Below, one piece after another: positions 23,855 through 33,478 of a stretch of DNA of 64,000 nucleotides. Made by a program: the position numbers and the translations under genes. The notes under the pieces were generated by a model. It was not told the origin of the DNA, made no database searches, and was given only the letters and a program-made list of their open reading frames with translations. This stretch comes from Bradyrhizobium sp. in8p8. GTDB lineage: Bacteria; Pseudomonadota; Alphaproteobacteria; Rhizobiales; Xanthobacteraceae. The DNA is taken from contig NZ_AUGD01000011.1 in the NCBI RefSeq assembly GCF_000426845.1, forward strand, positions 1-64,000, written 5' to 3'. Position 1 is the first letter of the stretch. The number at the start of each line of letters is the position of its first letter.

Positions 23855-26476
23855 TTAGTAGTTGATGGACGTTTGCGCGAAGATGCCCTCGGCGCGCCTG
23901 TCGCCGGCGAGCCTGAAGCGATACTGCAGCGTCAGCTCCCAGTAAGAGGGAGGCGCAAGATATTTCGTTTCACCAAACCAATAGCGGATCGAGCTGCCGA
24001 CGCCGGCAGAAAAGGCGTCGCGAACAGCAAATGAATCGTCGTAGCTGGCGGCAACAACTGCGTGGGGGAAGAACACCAGGTTCCTGCTGATCGGATCCAG
24101 GCGGAAGCTGTGACCAAAGCGTCCTTCGAACAATCCGATGAGCTGTGTCTTCTGGAAGAAGCGATCAACCTCCGCATAGATATACCAGGTCGGCCAATGC
24201 GTATCCATTGCCCGCAAGTCCGTTCCGACCGTGTACGAATAGGCCGCTCGCAGCAGCGTATCGTCGCGGGCGGCGTTGCCAAGCCTGAACAGTTTGTCCA
24301 CCTCGAATACGAGGTTGTGATCCGAGAACGGCTTCCACCGGGCGCCGGCCATGCCTTGCGTCGTACGTAGCCCGGTAGGTCCGCCCGCCTCGTCGTACAG
24401 TGTCTCGAAGAGGCGGCCGAAAACCTCGAACAGGGCGCCGTTACGGTTTCCGAACGCCTCCGGCCGGTAGTAGAGCTCCGATCCAAATTGGGACGTGTAG
24501 GTGCTTGCGGGCGAGTTGATCGTCAGGAAAGGATTGGGAGCTGACCCCACCTTGCCGTAGGAGATAGAGCTGTTGATCCCCCATACGCGCGTCAGATCGG
24601 CAACCGTCCGCCGTGTTTCGAACAGCTTCTGATCGTCGATGTTGATGCGACCGTCGGCCTTCGCGTCGATGCCCTCCATGAGATAGGCGATTGCCTTTGG
24701 ATTTAGGAACTGCCGCATCGCGGTGTAGCCGGCATCGATGGTGGCCCGGGGCGGCAACGCACCGTTTGCCTTCGCGCGATCGAACAGCTCCAGCGCCACT
24801 TTATCGTTGCCGACGGCAACGCCGATATAGGCGGCATCTGCGCCCCGGATCGATTTGAGCTGGCCCCGAGCAATCGCCGCGTCGAAGATCGCTCGTGCCT
24901 CGGGCTTGCGATCAAGCTCCAGCAGGGTGTTGATTTGTGCCTGGATAGCGCCATCGCGCTGAACATTGGTGACAGATAGACGCTCAGCCGACCTGAAGTC
25001 GCGCAGCGCCTCTTCCTTGCGGCTCAAAGCTTGATAGGCATATGCGCGGCGAATTGTGAAGTCGTAGTCTAGGCCTACGCGCGGAAGCGACCGCAGCGCC
25101 CGTTGCGGATCCTTGGCCTTCAGCGCCGTGTCGACCAGCGCGAGACGGACGTTCCGGATTTGATCTCCTGGAAGCCCACGCGCAAGCGCTGTCTCCCAAT
25201 CTGCCATTGCGCCCTTGTCATTGCCGATGCGGCTGCGCGCGAATCCGCGCTGTGCGTAGATCTCGGCATCAACCACGCCTTCCGCGATTGCGCGGCTCGC
25301 TGTGGCTTCGGCCTCGGCCGGCCGACCGGCGGTTAGCTGCAGGTTGATGAGGAGCAGCCGGGTGCTGGCGATCTCCGGGGTATCCGCCACCGCTTTCTTG
25401 GCTTGCTCGATCGCCACGCTGTAGTTCTTGGCACGGGCGGCCTCGTAGGCCTTGCCTGCCGCCCCCATGCCTTCGGCCTTCTTGTCGATGGGCGTGGCGA
25501 TGCTCTGAACGAGCGGCGCCTGCAGACTGCAGACCGAGCCGTATGGCGTGTCGCGGCAATCCTGCACCGGCATCGGCATGAGCCTGCCGTCGCCCTTCAG
25601 GGTCGCCTTGCCTTCGGCAGCAGCATCGGCATCGCCAATCCGCGTAACGACCGATGGATCTGTCTTGGCATATGGCTGAAGCAGGATCTGAACCGCGCGG
25701 GCGTCGCCGGAAGCCAGGGCCGCATCGGATGCAATCAATCTGATCTGCTTCTTCTCGGCGTCGGTAAGGTCGGGAACGGCGAGTGCCGCATTGAAGTCGG
25801 CGACGGCGAGCGTCCGGTTGCCGAGCTTCTGGGAAATATATGCCCGCCACACGAGCGGAACGTAATTGCCGGAATCGAGTTTGATCGCCTCCGAGGCGGT
25901 CTCTGCGGCACCAACAAGGTTGTTGTCGGCGAGTTGGGCGGCAAGCAGAAGCAGCCGGTATGACATCACATCCGGCCCATACTCCACGGCTTTGCGGGCG
26001 GCGCGAACAGCGGCCTTTGGATCTCCCCGCTCAAGCGCCTTGTAGCCCTCGCCGGCCGGTTGCTGTGCAAGCCGCTGGCGAATACTGGATTGCCGGGACT
26101 CCAGCTCCTGGTTCGAGGAAAAAGTTGCGAGCGCCGCCATGGTTGCCTGTTCGGCCGACGCAAGGTTGCCTGCAGCGACTAATGCGTCGATCAAGAGCAA
26201 CCGCAGGCGGAGGATGTCAGGTCGCAAGGAAACCGAGGCTGCAGCCTGGTTTGCGGCAGCCTGGTAGTTGCCCTGCTCAAACGATTTATATGCTTGTGCG
26301 GCGGAGGAGTAGGCCTCGCCGTCGAGAGGGCGGTCCAGATCGGCGGTTTGGGCGCGTGCCGAGCACGCCAAGACAAGCGAAAGCGCGAGGCCGCCGAGGG
26401 CAGCCCGCAGCTTACGTCGTCTCAGACGCTCTGCGCCCCTGATAACCATGGCCCCCACAGGCAGTAACACTTGCAT
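23855..26476 (-). CDS. TPR and beta-barrel outer-membrane protein, NfrA-like (about 870 aa)
   Basis: The N-terminus has a signal peptide (RKLRAALGGLALSLVLACSA, cleavage near ARA); the start may be 26449 instead of 26476. Most of the protein is a chain of TPR-like helical repeats, for example AYKSFEQGNYQAAANQAAAS and EAARAKNYSVAIEQAKKAVA. The last ~250 residues resemble the C-terminal domain of phage N4 adsorption protein A (NfrA), with alternating beta-strands (WKPFSDHNLVFEVDKLFRLG, YWELTLQYRFRL) and a terminal aromatic residue (INY) as in outer-membrane barrels. Such TPR-barrel proteins export polysaccharide. It closes an O-acetylation operon, so it probably handles the acetylated polymer. 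Confidence 0.75.
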   Translation of the reverse strand: MQVLLPVGAMVIRGAERLRRRKLRAALGGLALSLVLACSARAQTADLDRPLDGEAYSSAAQAYKSFEQGNYQAAANQAAASVSLRPDILRLRLLLIDALVAAGNLASAEQATMAALATFSSNQELESRQSSIRQRLAQQPAGEGYKALERGDPKAAVRAARKAVEYGPDVMSYRLLLLAAQLADNNLVGAAETASEAIKLDSGNYVPLVWRAYISQKLGNRTLAVADFNAALAVPDLTDAEKKQIRLIASDAALASGDARAVQILLQPYAKTDPSVVTRIGDADAAAEGKATLKGDGRLMPMPVQDCRDTPYGSVCSLQAPLVQSIATPIDKKAEGMGAAGKAYEAARAKNYSVAIEQAKKAVADTPEIASTRLLLINLQLTAGRPAEAEATASRAIAEGVVDAEIYAQRGFARSRIGNDKGAMADWETALARGLPGDQIRNVRLALVDTALKAKDPQRALRSLPRVGLDYDFTIRRAYAYQALSRKEEALRDFRSAERLSVTNVQRDGAIQAQINTLLELDRKPEARAIFDAAIARGQLKSIRGADAAYIGVAVGNDKVALELFDRAKANGALPPRATIDAGYTAMRQFLNPKAIAYLMEGIDAKADGRINIDDQKLFETRRTVADLTRVWGINSSISYGKVGSAPNPFLTINSPASTYTSQFGSELYYRPEAFGNRNGALFEVFGRLFETLYDEAGGPTGLRTTQGMAGARWKPFSDHNLVFEVDKLFRLGNAARDDTLLRAAYSYTVGTDLRAMDTHWPTWYIYAEVDRFFQKTQLIGLFEGRFGHSFRLDPISRNLVFFPHAVVAASYDDSFAVRDAFSAGVGSSIRYWFGETKYLAPPSYWELTLQYRFRLAGDRRAEGIFAQTSINY

Positions 26477-26638
26477 CTCAGATTAGCGGACGGGGCAAAC
26501 CTGCGGAACCAGAATTTGATGTCCGACTGCAACAAGACCTTCAAAGATCATGCTTTTTGTCCGACATGTTGCGCAATTGCTGCGGTGTTTCGCAGCAGAT
26601 TTAGGGGGAAATCCTGACGTCAGAGAAAATTAAGCCTT

Positions 26639-27619
26639 TTACCGATTTTTCAAGGCATCGCTAACCTTCATTCGCCACTCGACGCGGCTGGAAATACTCT
26701 GCGAAGCCCATTCGCCGACGGCGTCGGGCCCGTTCTGGACTTGCGCTTCGTTGAACTGCCAAACGAGGTATCTGATTGGCGACGTCCTGAATTCGGCTGA
26801 GCGCAAGAATTGCAGGAGTGTGGCCCATGGTCCGACATCCCCGGGATTCCACTTCAGCGCCACCGGCCTGTCGATCTTGCTGGACAGCCGCTGCGGAAAG
26901 CCGAAATACGGTTGCACAAAGCTGTTGCCTACGACGGCGACTGGAGCCGGATCCTCATCGAGCAATCCGACGGCTGGTTTGGCGGGGCCCCGGATAACGT
27001 AGGCTTCGGGGCCGATCGCCCGTTTTCGATCCGGCGGCAGGAAATTGGCGGCAAGGTCGCCAAGGTGGCGATCGTTCATCCACTCGCCAAGCTGCGCACC
27101 GCTTCCGGCTTTGCCGGGGAGGGGGCCGTCGGCGGTGATTGCGCTGGCGACGAGATCCGCGGACGCTTCGGCGGCAAACGTCGTCCAATGAAAATCAGTG
27201 CGGTAGAAGACCTCCTTCTTGTCGTCGATGACGGTCTTGAGAGCGTCTCGAAGATCGGGCGCTGCAACGCCGGCAGTGCGCAGTCCGGTGAGTTCCCGAT
27301 CGTAACGCTGCCGAACGATGTCGGACAGCTTTGAGCCATCGGGAAGCAGGCTTTCATAGTACCTGGGCTTGAGCGGGACAATGGCGACGATAAGCTTGAC
27401 ATTTTTCTGAGCCAAGAGCTGCCCGACCGCCGAAATCAGCTCGATGGAGCTTCGCTCGGCGTCAGGACGCGCGACGGTGAGGCTTTCCCAGCCGGCGAAG
27501 AGCCAGTTGGACTTGCCTTCGATGACGGCATCGCGCGCAGTTGCGACCGACGTCAGCGGTGCGGACGCCAGGAGCGCGGCAGCAGTAATCACCATCAATC
27601 GCGTTACACTTTGCGCCAC
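26639..27619 (-). CDS. AlgX/AlgJ-like SGNH O-acetyltransferase (326 aa)
   Basis: A signal peptide (MAQSVTRLMVITAAALLASA) is followed by an SGNH hydrolase-like domain of the alginate O-acetylation family. The Asp-His pair is in YRTDFHWTTF (~residues 142-151) and the nucleophile Ser in VVGNSFVQP (~228-236). This periplasmic protein would transfer acetyl groups, delivered by the MBOAT protein, to a polysaccharide. It starts four bases after the stop of another AlgJ-like gene, so the two are coupled. Sequence between the two is divergent, so they may act at different steps or positions. Confidence 0.8.
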   Translation of the reverse strand: MAQSVTRLMVITAAALLASAPLTSVATARDAVIEGKSNWLFAGWESLTVARPDAERSSIELISAVGQLLAQKNVKLIVAIVPLKPRYYESLLPDGSKLSDIVRQRYDRELTGLRTAGVAAPDLRDALKTVIDDKKEVFYRTDFHWTTFAAEASADLVASAITADGPLPGKAGSGAQLGEWMNDRHLGDLAANFLPPDRKRAIGPEAYVIRGPAKPAVGLLDEDPAPVAVVGNSFVQPYFGFPQRLSSKIDRPVALKWNPGDVGPWATLLQFLRSAEFRTSPIRYLVWQFNEAQVQNGPDAVGEWASQSISSRVEWRMKVSDALKNR

Positions 27620-27623
27620 TGCA

Positions 27624-28676
27624 TCACCTGATCCGGCGTAGGAAGTTTTTCTCGGCTTCGCTTGGAGGGAAGGTCAATGATCGCATTGGCCACTCCCATA
27701 TCACGACCTTGGCTTTCTCCAAGCTGCCAGATCGTGTCTCGAGAAGTTCTAGCAGCGCGCCGGCGAACCCTCCGCCAGGCCAGCTGACTTGCGCGACTTC
27801 TCGAGCGAGCGAGTTCTGGAAATACTCGAAGAACCCCGAATTCATCGAAAAGGACGATCCAGCGAGAATGATAGAAGGTTCGGGCGTGTCGTCGAGCAAT
27901 CCGCCTGATCGCGAGATGTCCGCCTTCAATTCTCGCTCCTGCTCGGGCTGTGGCGCGAGCACACGTGGCGCATCGGTCAACCCAGACAATCTGGCGAGGT
28001 CACCCGTGCGCTGTCGCGTGGTCCCTTCAATCAGCTTCACCGTCTCTGGCGCGGGTTCGAGCGTGTGTGCGACGGCTTGTGCGATCCGCTCGGCAGCAAA
28101 GCGGGCGCCGGTTTGATCCCAGTGTGTGTCCGTCTTCCAATAGCCTGGACGGGGCCAGTTATCGCGGAGATCGACGACAACCGCCCCTTCCATGCGGCCG
28201 AGCTCGTTCCAGAATTGGTCTCGCAATCGCGATTGCGCTGCAGTGATTCCGCAGAGCCTGTCTTCGACCTGCGCGGCTTTGTCGGGCACCGGGACAATGA
28301 TGAGACGCGTGCCGGATTGTCTGACTGCATGCGCCAGCCCCCGCAGCAGTTCTGCCCGGAGCGCCATGTTGGCTCCGGCGTGACGCTCTGCGCGCAATTC
28401 CTCCATGGTGAAGAGCCAATCACCGCAACCGGCGCGGACCTGTGGTCCGGCATCGCCGAGCAATCGATATTCGATTCCGGAAACGAGGCCGTCCAGGTCA
28501 GTGCTGCGTGGTACTGCACCAAGAACCGCCTTGTCGATTCTCTGGGCGAAGCGACCATCGGCAAGGTCGTTCAACGTCGTCGTCTTCAGCACTTCGCCCA
28601 GAGAACCATGACCTCTGATCAGCACGGAGACCAGCCCCGAGAAGATCACTGCGAGTACGAGGACAACCCTGAGCAT
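27624..28676 (-). CDS. AlgJ-like membrane-anchored SGNH O-acetyltransferase (350 aa)
   Basis: The start at 28676 (MLRVVLVLAVIFSGLVSVLI) gives an N-terminal signal anchor seven bases after the MBOAT stop; the longer ORF would overlap that gene. The catalytic blocks are YWKTDTHWDQTG, supplying the Asp-His pair, and ILAGSSFSMNSGFF, supplying the Ser. GDWLFTMEELRAE is the typical early motif of AlgJ/AlgX proteins. It works in the periplasm in O-acetylation together with the MBOAT partner encoded just before it. Confidence 0.82.
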   Translation of the reverse strand: MLRVVLVLAVIFSGLVSVLIRGHGSLGEVLKTTTLNDLADGRFAQRIDKAVLGAVPRSTDLDGLVSGIEYRLLGDAGPQVRAGCGDWLFTMEELRAERHAGANMALRAELLRGLAHAVRQSGTRLIIVPVPDKAAQVEDRLCGITAAQSRLRDQFWNELGRMEGAVVVDLRDNWPRPGYWKTDTHWDQTGARFAAERIAQAVAHTLEPAPETVKLIEGTTRQRTGDLARLSGLTDAPRVLAPQPEQERELKADISRSGGLLDDTPEPSIILAGSSFSMNSGFFEYFQNSLAREVAQVSWPGGGFAGALLELLETRSGSLEKAKVVIWEWPMRSLTFPPSEAEKNFLRRIR

Positions 28677-28683
28677 GACGTCC

Positions 28684-30063
28684 CTAGAACTGGAAATACA
28701 GAAAGGGAATAACGGTGCGGCTCTGTATCGTCCACAAGGCGCATAGCCACAAGAGGAGCGCCAATTCGAACGGTGGACGGGCGATATAGGCTCGCAGACG
28801 AGAGGGCGGCAGCGTCGGAGCGTAGACCGCAAGGAGCCCAATGCAGACTGTCAGCAACTCCGTTGGCCTTGCAGCAGCAGCCATCGGCGATGACAGGGCA
28901 AGTCCATGAAAGCCCAGCAGACCCGACAACATTGTTTGCGCAGCCTGCCAGTCCTGGGCGCGAAACAAGAGCCATCCGACCATCACGAAGGCCAAAGTGA
29001 GCAGATGGGAAATGAATGTGGGGATCGGAGGCGCGCCGGCTACGTTCCAGAGCCGTGCTACGATCAGCCCCAAACCATGCCAGATGCCCCAGACCAGAAA
29101 AGTCCAGCTGGCGCCGTGCCAGAGGCCGCCGAGCGCCATGGTGATCAGCAGGTTGAAGTAGGAGCGAACCTTGCCAACGCGGTTGCCGCCAAGCGGTATG
29201 TACAAATAGTCGCGCAGCCAACTCGACAGGCTGATGTGCCAGCGGCGCCAGAATTCGGTAATTGATCGGCTCAGATAGGGATTGTCGAAATTCTCCGGAA
29301 ACTTCAAGCCGACCATCAGTCCGAGACCGATGGCCATGCTGCTGTACCCTGCAAAGTCGAAGTAAAGGTGCAGCGTGTAGGCGGTAACCGTCAACGCGAC
29401 GTCGGCCACGCTGGGGTTGGGCAGCGCATAGCCGGCATCGACGAGTGGCGCGAGTGTATCTCCAAGGAGAACTTTCTGCGCGAAACCCAGCATGAAGCGG
29501 CGCCAGCCCTCGGTGAACTCCGAAAGGTCGAAGGTGCGTGAAGACAGCCGCTCGGCCACGGACTGATAGCGCACCACGGGACCCGCGACGAGATGGCCGA
29601 ACATTGCCTGATAGGTGGCGTAGTTCACGAAACTGGGCTCGGCGGCGACGGTCTTTCGGAAGACATCCACCGAGTATGAGATCGCGCCGAACACGAAGAA
29701 TGAGAGGCCGATGGGCAATGGAATAGCTGTCCAATGCTCGACCGGTGCACCTAAGACCGATGCGGTTTCAACGAGAAGGTTGGCGTATTTGAACCAGATC
29801 AGACTTGCGAGTGGGGCCACAATGGCCGCGGTCAGGGCAAGCTGACGTTCGCGGCCTGAGCTTCGGACGATCCAGAGCCCCGTAGCCCAGGACCAGGACG
29901 CGATCGCAATGAGGAGGGGGAGAAAATCGAACCGCCACCAACCATAGAAGACGAGGCTGAATAGGAGGATCGTGGCATTCCGCAGGCGCGCGGAAACAAC
30001 TGCGTAGACAGTTAGGAACAGAGGCAGGAAGAGAAAAACAAAGGAGTCGCTGACGAATACCAT
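28684..30063 (-). CDS. MBOAT-family O-acyltransferase, AlgI-like (459 aa)
   Basis: With ATG at 30063 the protein begins MVFVSDSFVFLFLPLFLTVY, the standard start of AlgI-type MBOAT proteins (459 aa, close to the usual ~470). About ten membrane helices are visible. The family signature is present: RRWHISLSSWLRDYLYIPLG, and the catalytic His in GGLWHGASWTFLVWG with a second His in IWHGLG. It moves acetyl groups across the inner membrane for transfer to a polysaccharide by the downstream SGNH proteins. It follows the AlgF-like gene after 10 bp. Confidence 0.9.
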   Translation of the reverse strand: MVFVSDSFVFLFLPLFLTVYAVVSARLRNATILLFSLVFYGWWRFDFLPLLIAIASWSWATGLWIVRSSGRERQLALTAAIVAPLASLIWFKYANLLVETASVLGAPVEHWTAIPLPIGLSFFVFGAISYSVDVFRKTVAAEPSFVNYATYQAMFGHLVAGPVVRYQSVAERLSSRTFDLSEFTEGWRRFMLGFAQKVLLGDTLAPLVDAGYALPNPSVADVALTVTAYTLHLYFDFAGYSSMAIGLGLMVGLKFPENFDNPYLSRSITEFWRRWHISLSSWLRDYLYIPLGGNRVGKVRSYFNLLITMALGGLWHGASWTFLVWGIWHGLGLIVARLWNVAGAPPIPTFISHLLTLAFVMVGWLLFRAQDWQAAQTMLSGLLGFHGLALSSPMAAAARPTELLTVCIGLLAVYAPTLPPSRLRAYIARPPFELALLLWLCALWTIQSRTVIPFLYFQF

Positions 30064-30073
30064 CGCGAACTGC

Positions 30074-30775
30074 CTAGCGCTCCCGATGAGGCTCGGTCTC
30101 ATCCAAGCCGCCGGTGAGACGAAGCCGTTGGGACTCCTTCCGAAGGAACACGCTGTAGTGATCCCCGGCACGCAATTGAGGAAGCGTCAGGCCGGCGCTG
30201 CCCTCGCCGCAGGATCCTTCAAGCCGTGCGGATACGGGATTGATGGCCCGAGACCGGACGGAGGCAAATGGACTTTGCTCGAAGATTGTGGGGCCGTCCG
30301 CAATCTTCAGAATGGCTGCGCAGCCGGGCACGAGGTTGAAGAAGCGGAGCTTGGCCTTCAGGCCGTCATCCGAATTCTGCCCCTCGTCAATCGATTGGAC
30401 GGTCCAGGCGGGGTTGGCTTTCGAGACCACCAAGGTCAGAAATGTTTCCGGGGCCGGCACGACATCTTTCGAGATCGGAGAGCCGTTCGCCGCCAGGTGC
30501 AGGGGCTGGTTGCCGGGAACGGCGCGATAGGAACTCGCCCCCGTGGCCTCGTTAATGGCCAGATCTGCCGAGTTGACCTGTATCCGAGGGGAATTGCCCT
30601 CAGATACTGTGGCGATCCTGATGAAGGCGTATCCGGGCGGTGGTCTGGTTGCGTACAGGCGGCCGATCTCCTGGCCCTGGCTTTGCGTCAACTGCCCAAA
30701 CGATAAGGCTATGAGCAGGGCAGGGCCGAACGATCGTCGGCAACGCCGAACACACGAAATGAGATGGATGGTCAT
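30074..30775 (-). CDS. AlgF-like periplasmic O-acetylation protein (233 aa)
   Basis: The start at 30775 (MTIHLISCVRRCRRSFGPAL) yields a signal peptide ending near SQGQ; the longer frame from 30931 is less likely. The mature protein starts with GRLYATRPPPGYAFIRI, very like the AlgF start (LYDPxPPxGSAFVRV pattern). It continues as a beta-rich protein with FFNLVPGCAAILKIADG and a C-terminus reading GDHYSVFLRKESQRL. AlgF assists alginate O-acetylation in the periplasm. It is the first gene of the acetylation operon, so the promoter should lie in 30776-31122. Confidence 0.72.
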   Translation of the reverse strand: MTIHLISCVRRCRRSFGPALLIALSFGQLTQSQGQEIGRLYATRPPPGYAFIRIATVSEGNSPRIQVNSADLAINEATGASSYRAVPGNQPLHLAANGSPISKDVVPAPETFLTLVVSKANPAWTVQSIDEGQNSDDGLKAKLRFFNLVPGCAAILKIADGPTIFEQSPFASVRSRAINPVSARLEGSCGEGSAGLTLPQLRAGDHYSVFLRKESQRLRLTGGLDETEPHRER

Positions 30776-31122
30776 TTTGAAGGTCAGATCAGCAATGAAG
30801 CGGGCCTTGGCTACATACCACCGCACCAGCGGCCAGAAAATCCGCCCCGAAATTCCAGTCGCCACATGGGAAACGGAATTGGTTAGCAAGGTCTTCGTGA
30901 GACCCCCTTCTTGGTTCGAAGCTACCGGCATTCAGCGGCCTTGTCTCTCGCGGGGAGCGCGAAGCGACATGTGCCGATGTGGCAGATCGATCGCCGAGTG
31001 GTTTGGTCAGGGGACGGACGACAACATGCGGGTCTCAGGCGGCCTTGTCCTGCGGAAAAGAGACCATTAAGACTGTTAGTCTCTGTCGAACTTAGAATCG
31101 GGTGGATCCGAAGGGCAAGACA
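30776..31122. other. Divergent promoter region
   Basis: This 347-bp interval separates the AlgF-like operon (minus) from a small secreted protein (plus). It likely carries both promoters. No palindrome or known box was identified by eye. Confidence 0.4.
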
Positions 31123-31407
31123 ATGCTGAAATTTACTGGAGCGATCGCCGGTCTTTCGATGATGCTGGCAGGGGGGGCGGCTGCGGCGCCGCTTCTAGTC
31201 CAGACCACTACGCCCCATTCCAAACCGGCGCTCGTGCAGGTCAAGGTGATCTGCAATGAGGCGGGACGCTGCTACCGACCACCTACCCGTAAGCCAGTCG
31301 CGCGTTGGGTGTATGGGGACGGCAATTTCTACGGACCCTATGAAGGTCCCGGCTATTATGGCGATCCTCGGCTGCGATACCGGGTGTTTCCTTACTTTTG
31401 GTGGTGA
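31123..31407 (+). CDS. Small secreted Gly/Tyr-rich protein (94 aa)
   Basis: The ATG at 31123 follows aaggg at a good distance. The protein has a signal peptide (MLKFTGAIAGLSMMLAGGAA, cleavage near AAA), then a short mature part with one Cys pair (VICNEAGRCYRPP). The C-terminus is rich in Gly, Tyr and Pro (DGNFYGPYEGPGYYGDPRLR) and ends YFWW. It resembles small exported proteins common in Bradyrhizobium, with no assigned function. Confidence 0.65.
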   Translation: MLKFTGAIAGLSMMLAGGAAAAPLLVQTTTPHSKPALVQVKVICNEAGRCYRPPTRKPVARWVYGDGNFYGPYEGPGYYGDPRLRYRVFPYFWW

Positions 31408-32728
31408 TACGGCGCGGCTTGGCGAGGCTTTCCGGGCCGGTTAGCCGACGCTGGATAATGCCGGCGGGTTATGCTGACGGATTTGTTCACTCCCAGAGAG
31501 CGGAGACTGTTTTTAGCGCGGCTACTTGCTCTGCACGGCAGTGGCCGAGACAATTCCTTCGTCTGCGCAGAAAAGTGGACCATCGGCACCTGCATCCGCA
31601 ACTGCACCTTGGACCCGTTCAATGGTTTCCGCACCCAGCTTGGCAATGTGCTCAGAGCCTTGAAGGGGTGAACGCGAGGATCGAGGAAATGCAAAAACGA
31701 TCGAAAACTTGTCCAAGCCTGACGCTGCGAAGCAGCAAGTCGAGGAGTTTCAGCGTTGATTTTTCGGACCCGGGGTTTGGTTCTCGGTCAATGCCGAAAA
31801 ATCGCGAAACTCGGGATGCCCGCTGACATATTGCTCGCTCCAAGCAGGAGCAAATGCGCACGACACCAATTTCACACGTCAGAGCGGTCGTCTTTGCAGA
31901 AGCGTTGGGATTAAACCCGTTGCAAGAATGTGAAGACGACCGATGGATTGGCGAAGGCGAGCAACGAACTCGCGTAGCTTCTGAAGACCGTCCAGACCCC
32001 GGCTATGCCTTGTTGGAGGTCGAAAGTGCGGATGAGAGATGGTGAGAGTCGTCTGCAATCTCACTGGAGACGAGGGGCGCTTCGGAGGGGCTGAAGCGCT
32101 TCATCCGCAGCGTCTCGCCGCCGGGGTGATCTGGCTGAGGTCGATTCAGGTGGTCGTGCTGACCGGCTGTGACCGGCAGGCCGAAGGGCTTTGTTAAGGT
32201 GAAGAAGAGCTTCGCCACCCTCACTAACGGAGGTACTCTGCTTCTGAATGCGAGGGCGCGCGATTGGGTGGCTGCAGCCGTTTTGTGATCCAACGGATCA
32301 TTGGCAGCGCAAATCTTCGGATCGAGCGCGAGGCAAGTCGAAAGCTGAGCGATTTTGCGGTGCGGAAGAACTCTGTTGTGATCGCAAGACTGGCTGCGAC
32401 CAGCGAGATGCTCCGTTGTTCGGGCGCCGTCGCAACCCTTCGGAGAAGCAGACAGGCAGCGGCGTCGCTCGCAATGCTGGGTGGCGGTACGGCTGTTTAT
32501 CCCGGGGATCCGAGTACTTTTTGCCATTAAATTCGACTCATTAAAGCGAGCTTGACCCCTCGGTTAAAAACTCAAATAATGGGAATTATTAAGTCTCGGG
32601 TGCGAGGACCCTGTCGGGTGCAGTGCCTTGCGACGGCCTCTGTTAGTCACTTTGGACGCGCTCCCAGACTGCTTGCGCGCGCCACTGCAGGCTCAATCCT
32701 CGTCGGGCCTACTATGGGGAGAGATCTG
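31408..32728. other. 1.3-kb stretch without a supported gene
   Basis: Short ORFs on both strands overlap here (for example plus 31471-31671, minus 31522-31716, minus 32003-32527, plus 32264-32530), but none has a convincing combination of ribosome-binding site, composition or domain. The patchy protein-like segments (such as AKLGAETIERVQGAVADAG on the minus strand near 31560-31630) suggest decayed coding DNA. Confidence 0.35.
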
Positions 32729-32938
32729 ATGGGTCATGCCGCGATGCACCTTTCTCATCTGCGACGCCTTCAGGAGGCTCTTGAGAAGATTGCGAGCGAC
32801 CTCGACGAAATCGAGGGAAGGTCCCATGCGCGCCTTCGCTACGTAGCTCAAGATCTGAACGACGACGGTCCGGCCCGTAGTATCGAGTCCTGTGTTTCCA
32901 ATTTCGAGATTGCAGTACGAGGCCGATTGGTGAACTAG
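32729..32938 (+). CDS. Small coiled-coil hypothetical protein (69 aa)
   Basis: The ATG at 32729 is preceded by ggggagag about five bases upstream, a strong ribosome-binding site, which decides the start over the longer ORF from 32552. The product begins MGHAAMHLSHLRRLQEALEK and continues IASDLDEIEGRSHARLRYVA, an amphipathic helical protein. No family is recognised. Confidence 0.5.
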   Translation: MGHAAMHLSHLRRLQEALEKIASDLDEIEGRSHARLRYVAQDLNDDGPARSIESCVSNFEIAVRGRLVN

Positions 32939-33423
32939 GACCTCCCTGATCAAGATCGCTCAGGCCCAGGAAGTTTCCCCGGACATCGTCGGATGCGTCT
33001 TCGCCATCCGTGAGAGGCGACGGCAGTCTGAACCACACGCTCGCCCGCCCTTTTGGCCATCGCGGCCTCGCCTTAACGCGCGACAACGATGACAAGCTGT
33101 ACGCGCCTTCTTTTTCGCTTCGGCTCGCTAAAACGACCGATCTTCATTTCAAGCGTGTTTGGAATTAGATCGAGGTCTGCATCTCGCGGTGTTCGAGATG
33201 CCTGCTATTCGGCGTGCTTCCTCTTTCTCCTTCTTGAGGTCGGCGGCGCAAGAATTCCAGCGCGGCGAGCCATACGAAATACCTCGTCAGCATGTCACTC
33301 TCCAGCGATCAAATGATAATAGGAGACGATATTCATTTTATGGGCAGGACTGGATTCTTAGTCCTAGTTTCAACCCTTGTCATCGCTTGTGTTCCATCCC
33401 TCAGCAAGGTGGTTCTGGCGGAC
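32939..33423. other. Intergenic region with no supported gene
   Basis: About 485 bp between a small gene and the terminator of the PEP-CTERM gene. A plus-strand ORF at 33292-33591 has one hydrophobic segment, but it crosses the terminator and the coding end of the opposite-strand gene, so it was not accepted. Confidence 0.35.
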
Positions 33424-33445
33424 AAAAAGGTCGCTTCGCAGACCT
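33424..33445 (-). terminator. Rho-independent terminator of the third PEP-CTERM gene
   Basis: On the minus strand aggtctgcgaagcgacct folds as AGGTC-GC/GC-GACCT with one bulged base and is followed by ttttt (aaaaa at 33424-33428). It lies about 35 bp after the stop at 33479. Confidence 0.7.
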
Positions 33446-33478
33446 CCTCTCGAAGGGAGTTCGGGGGGGCCGGCTGGT

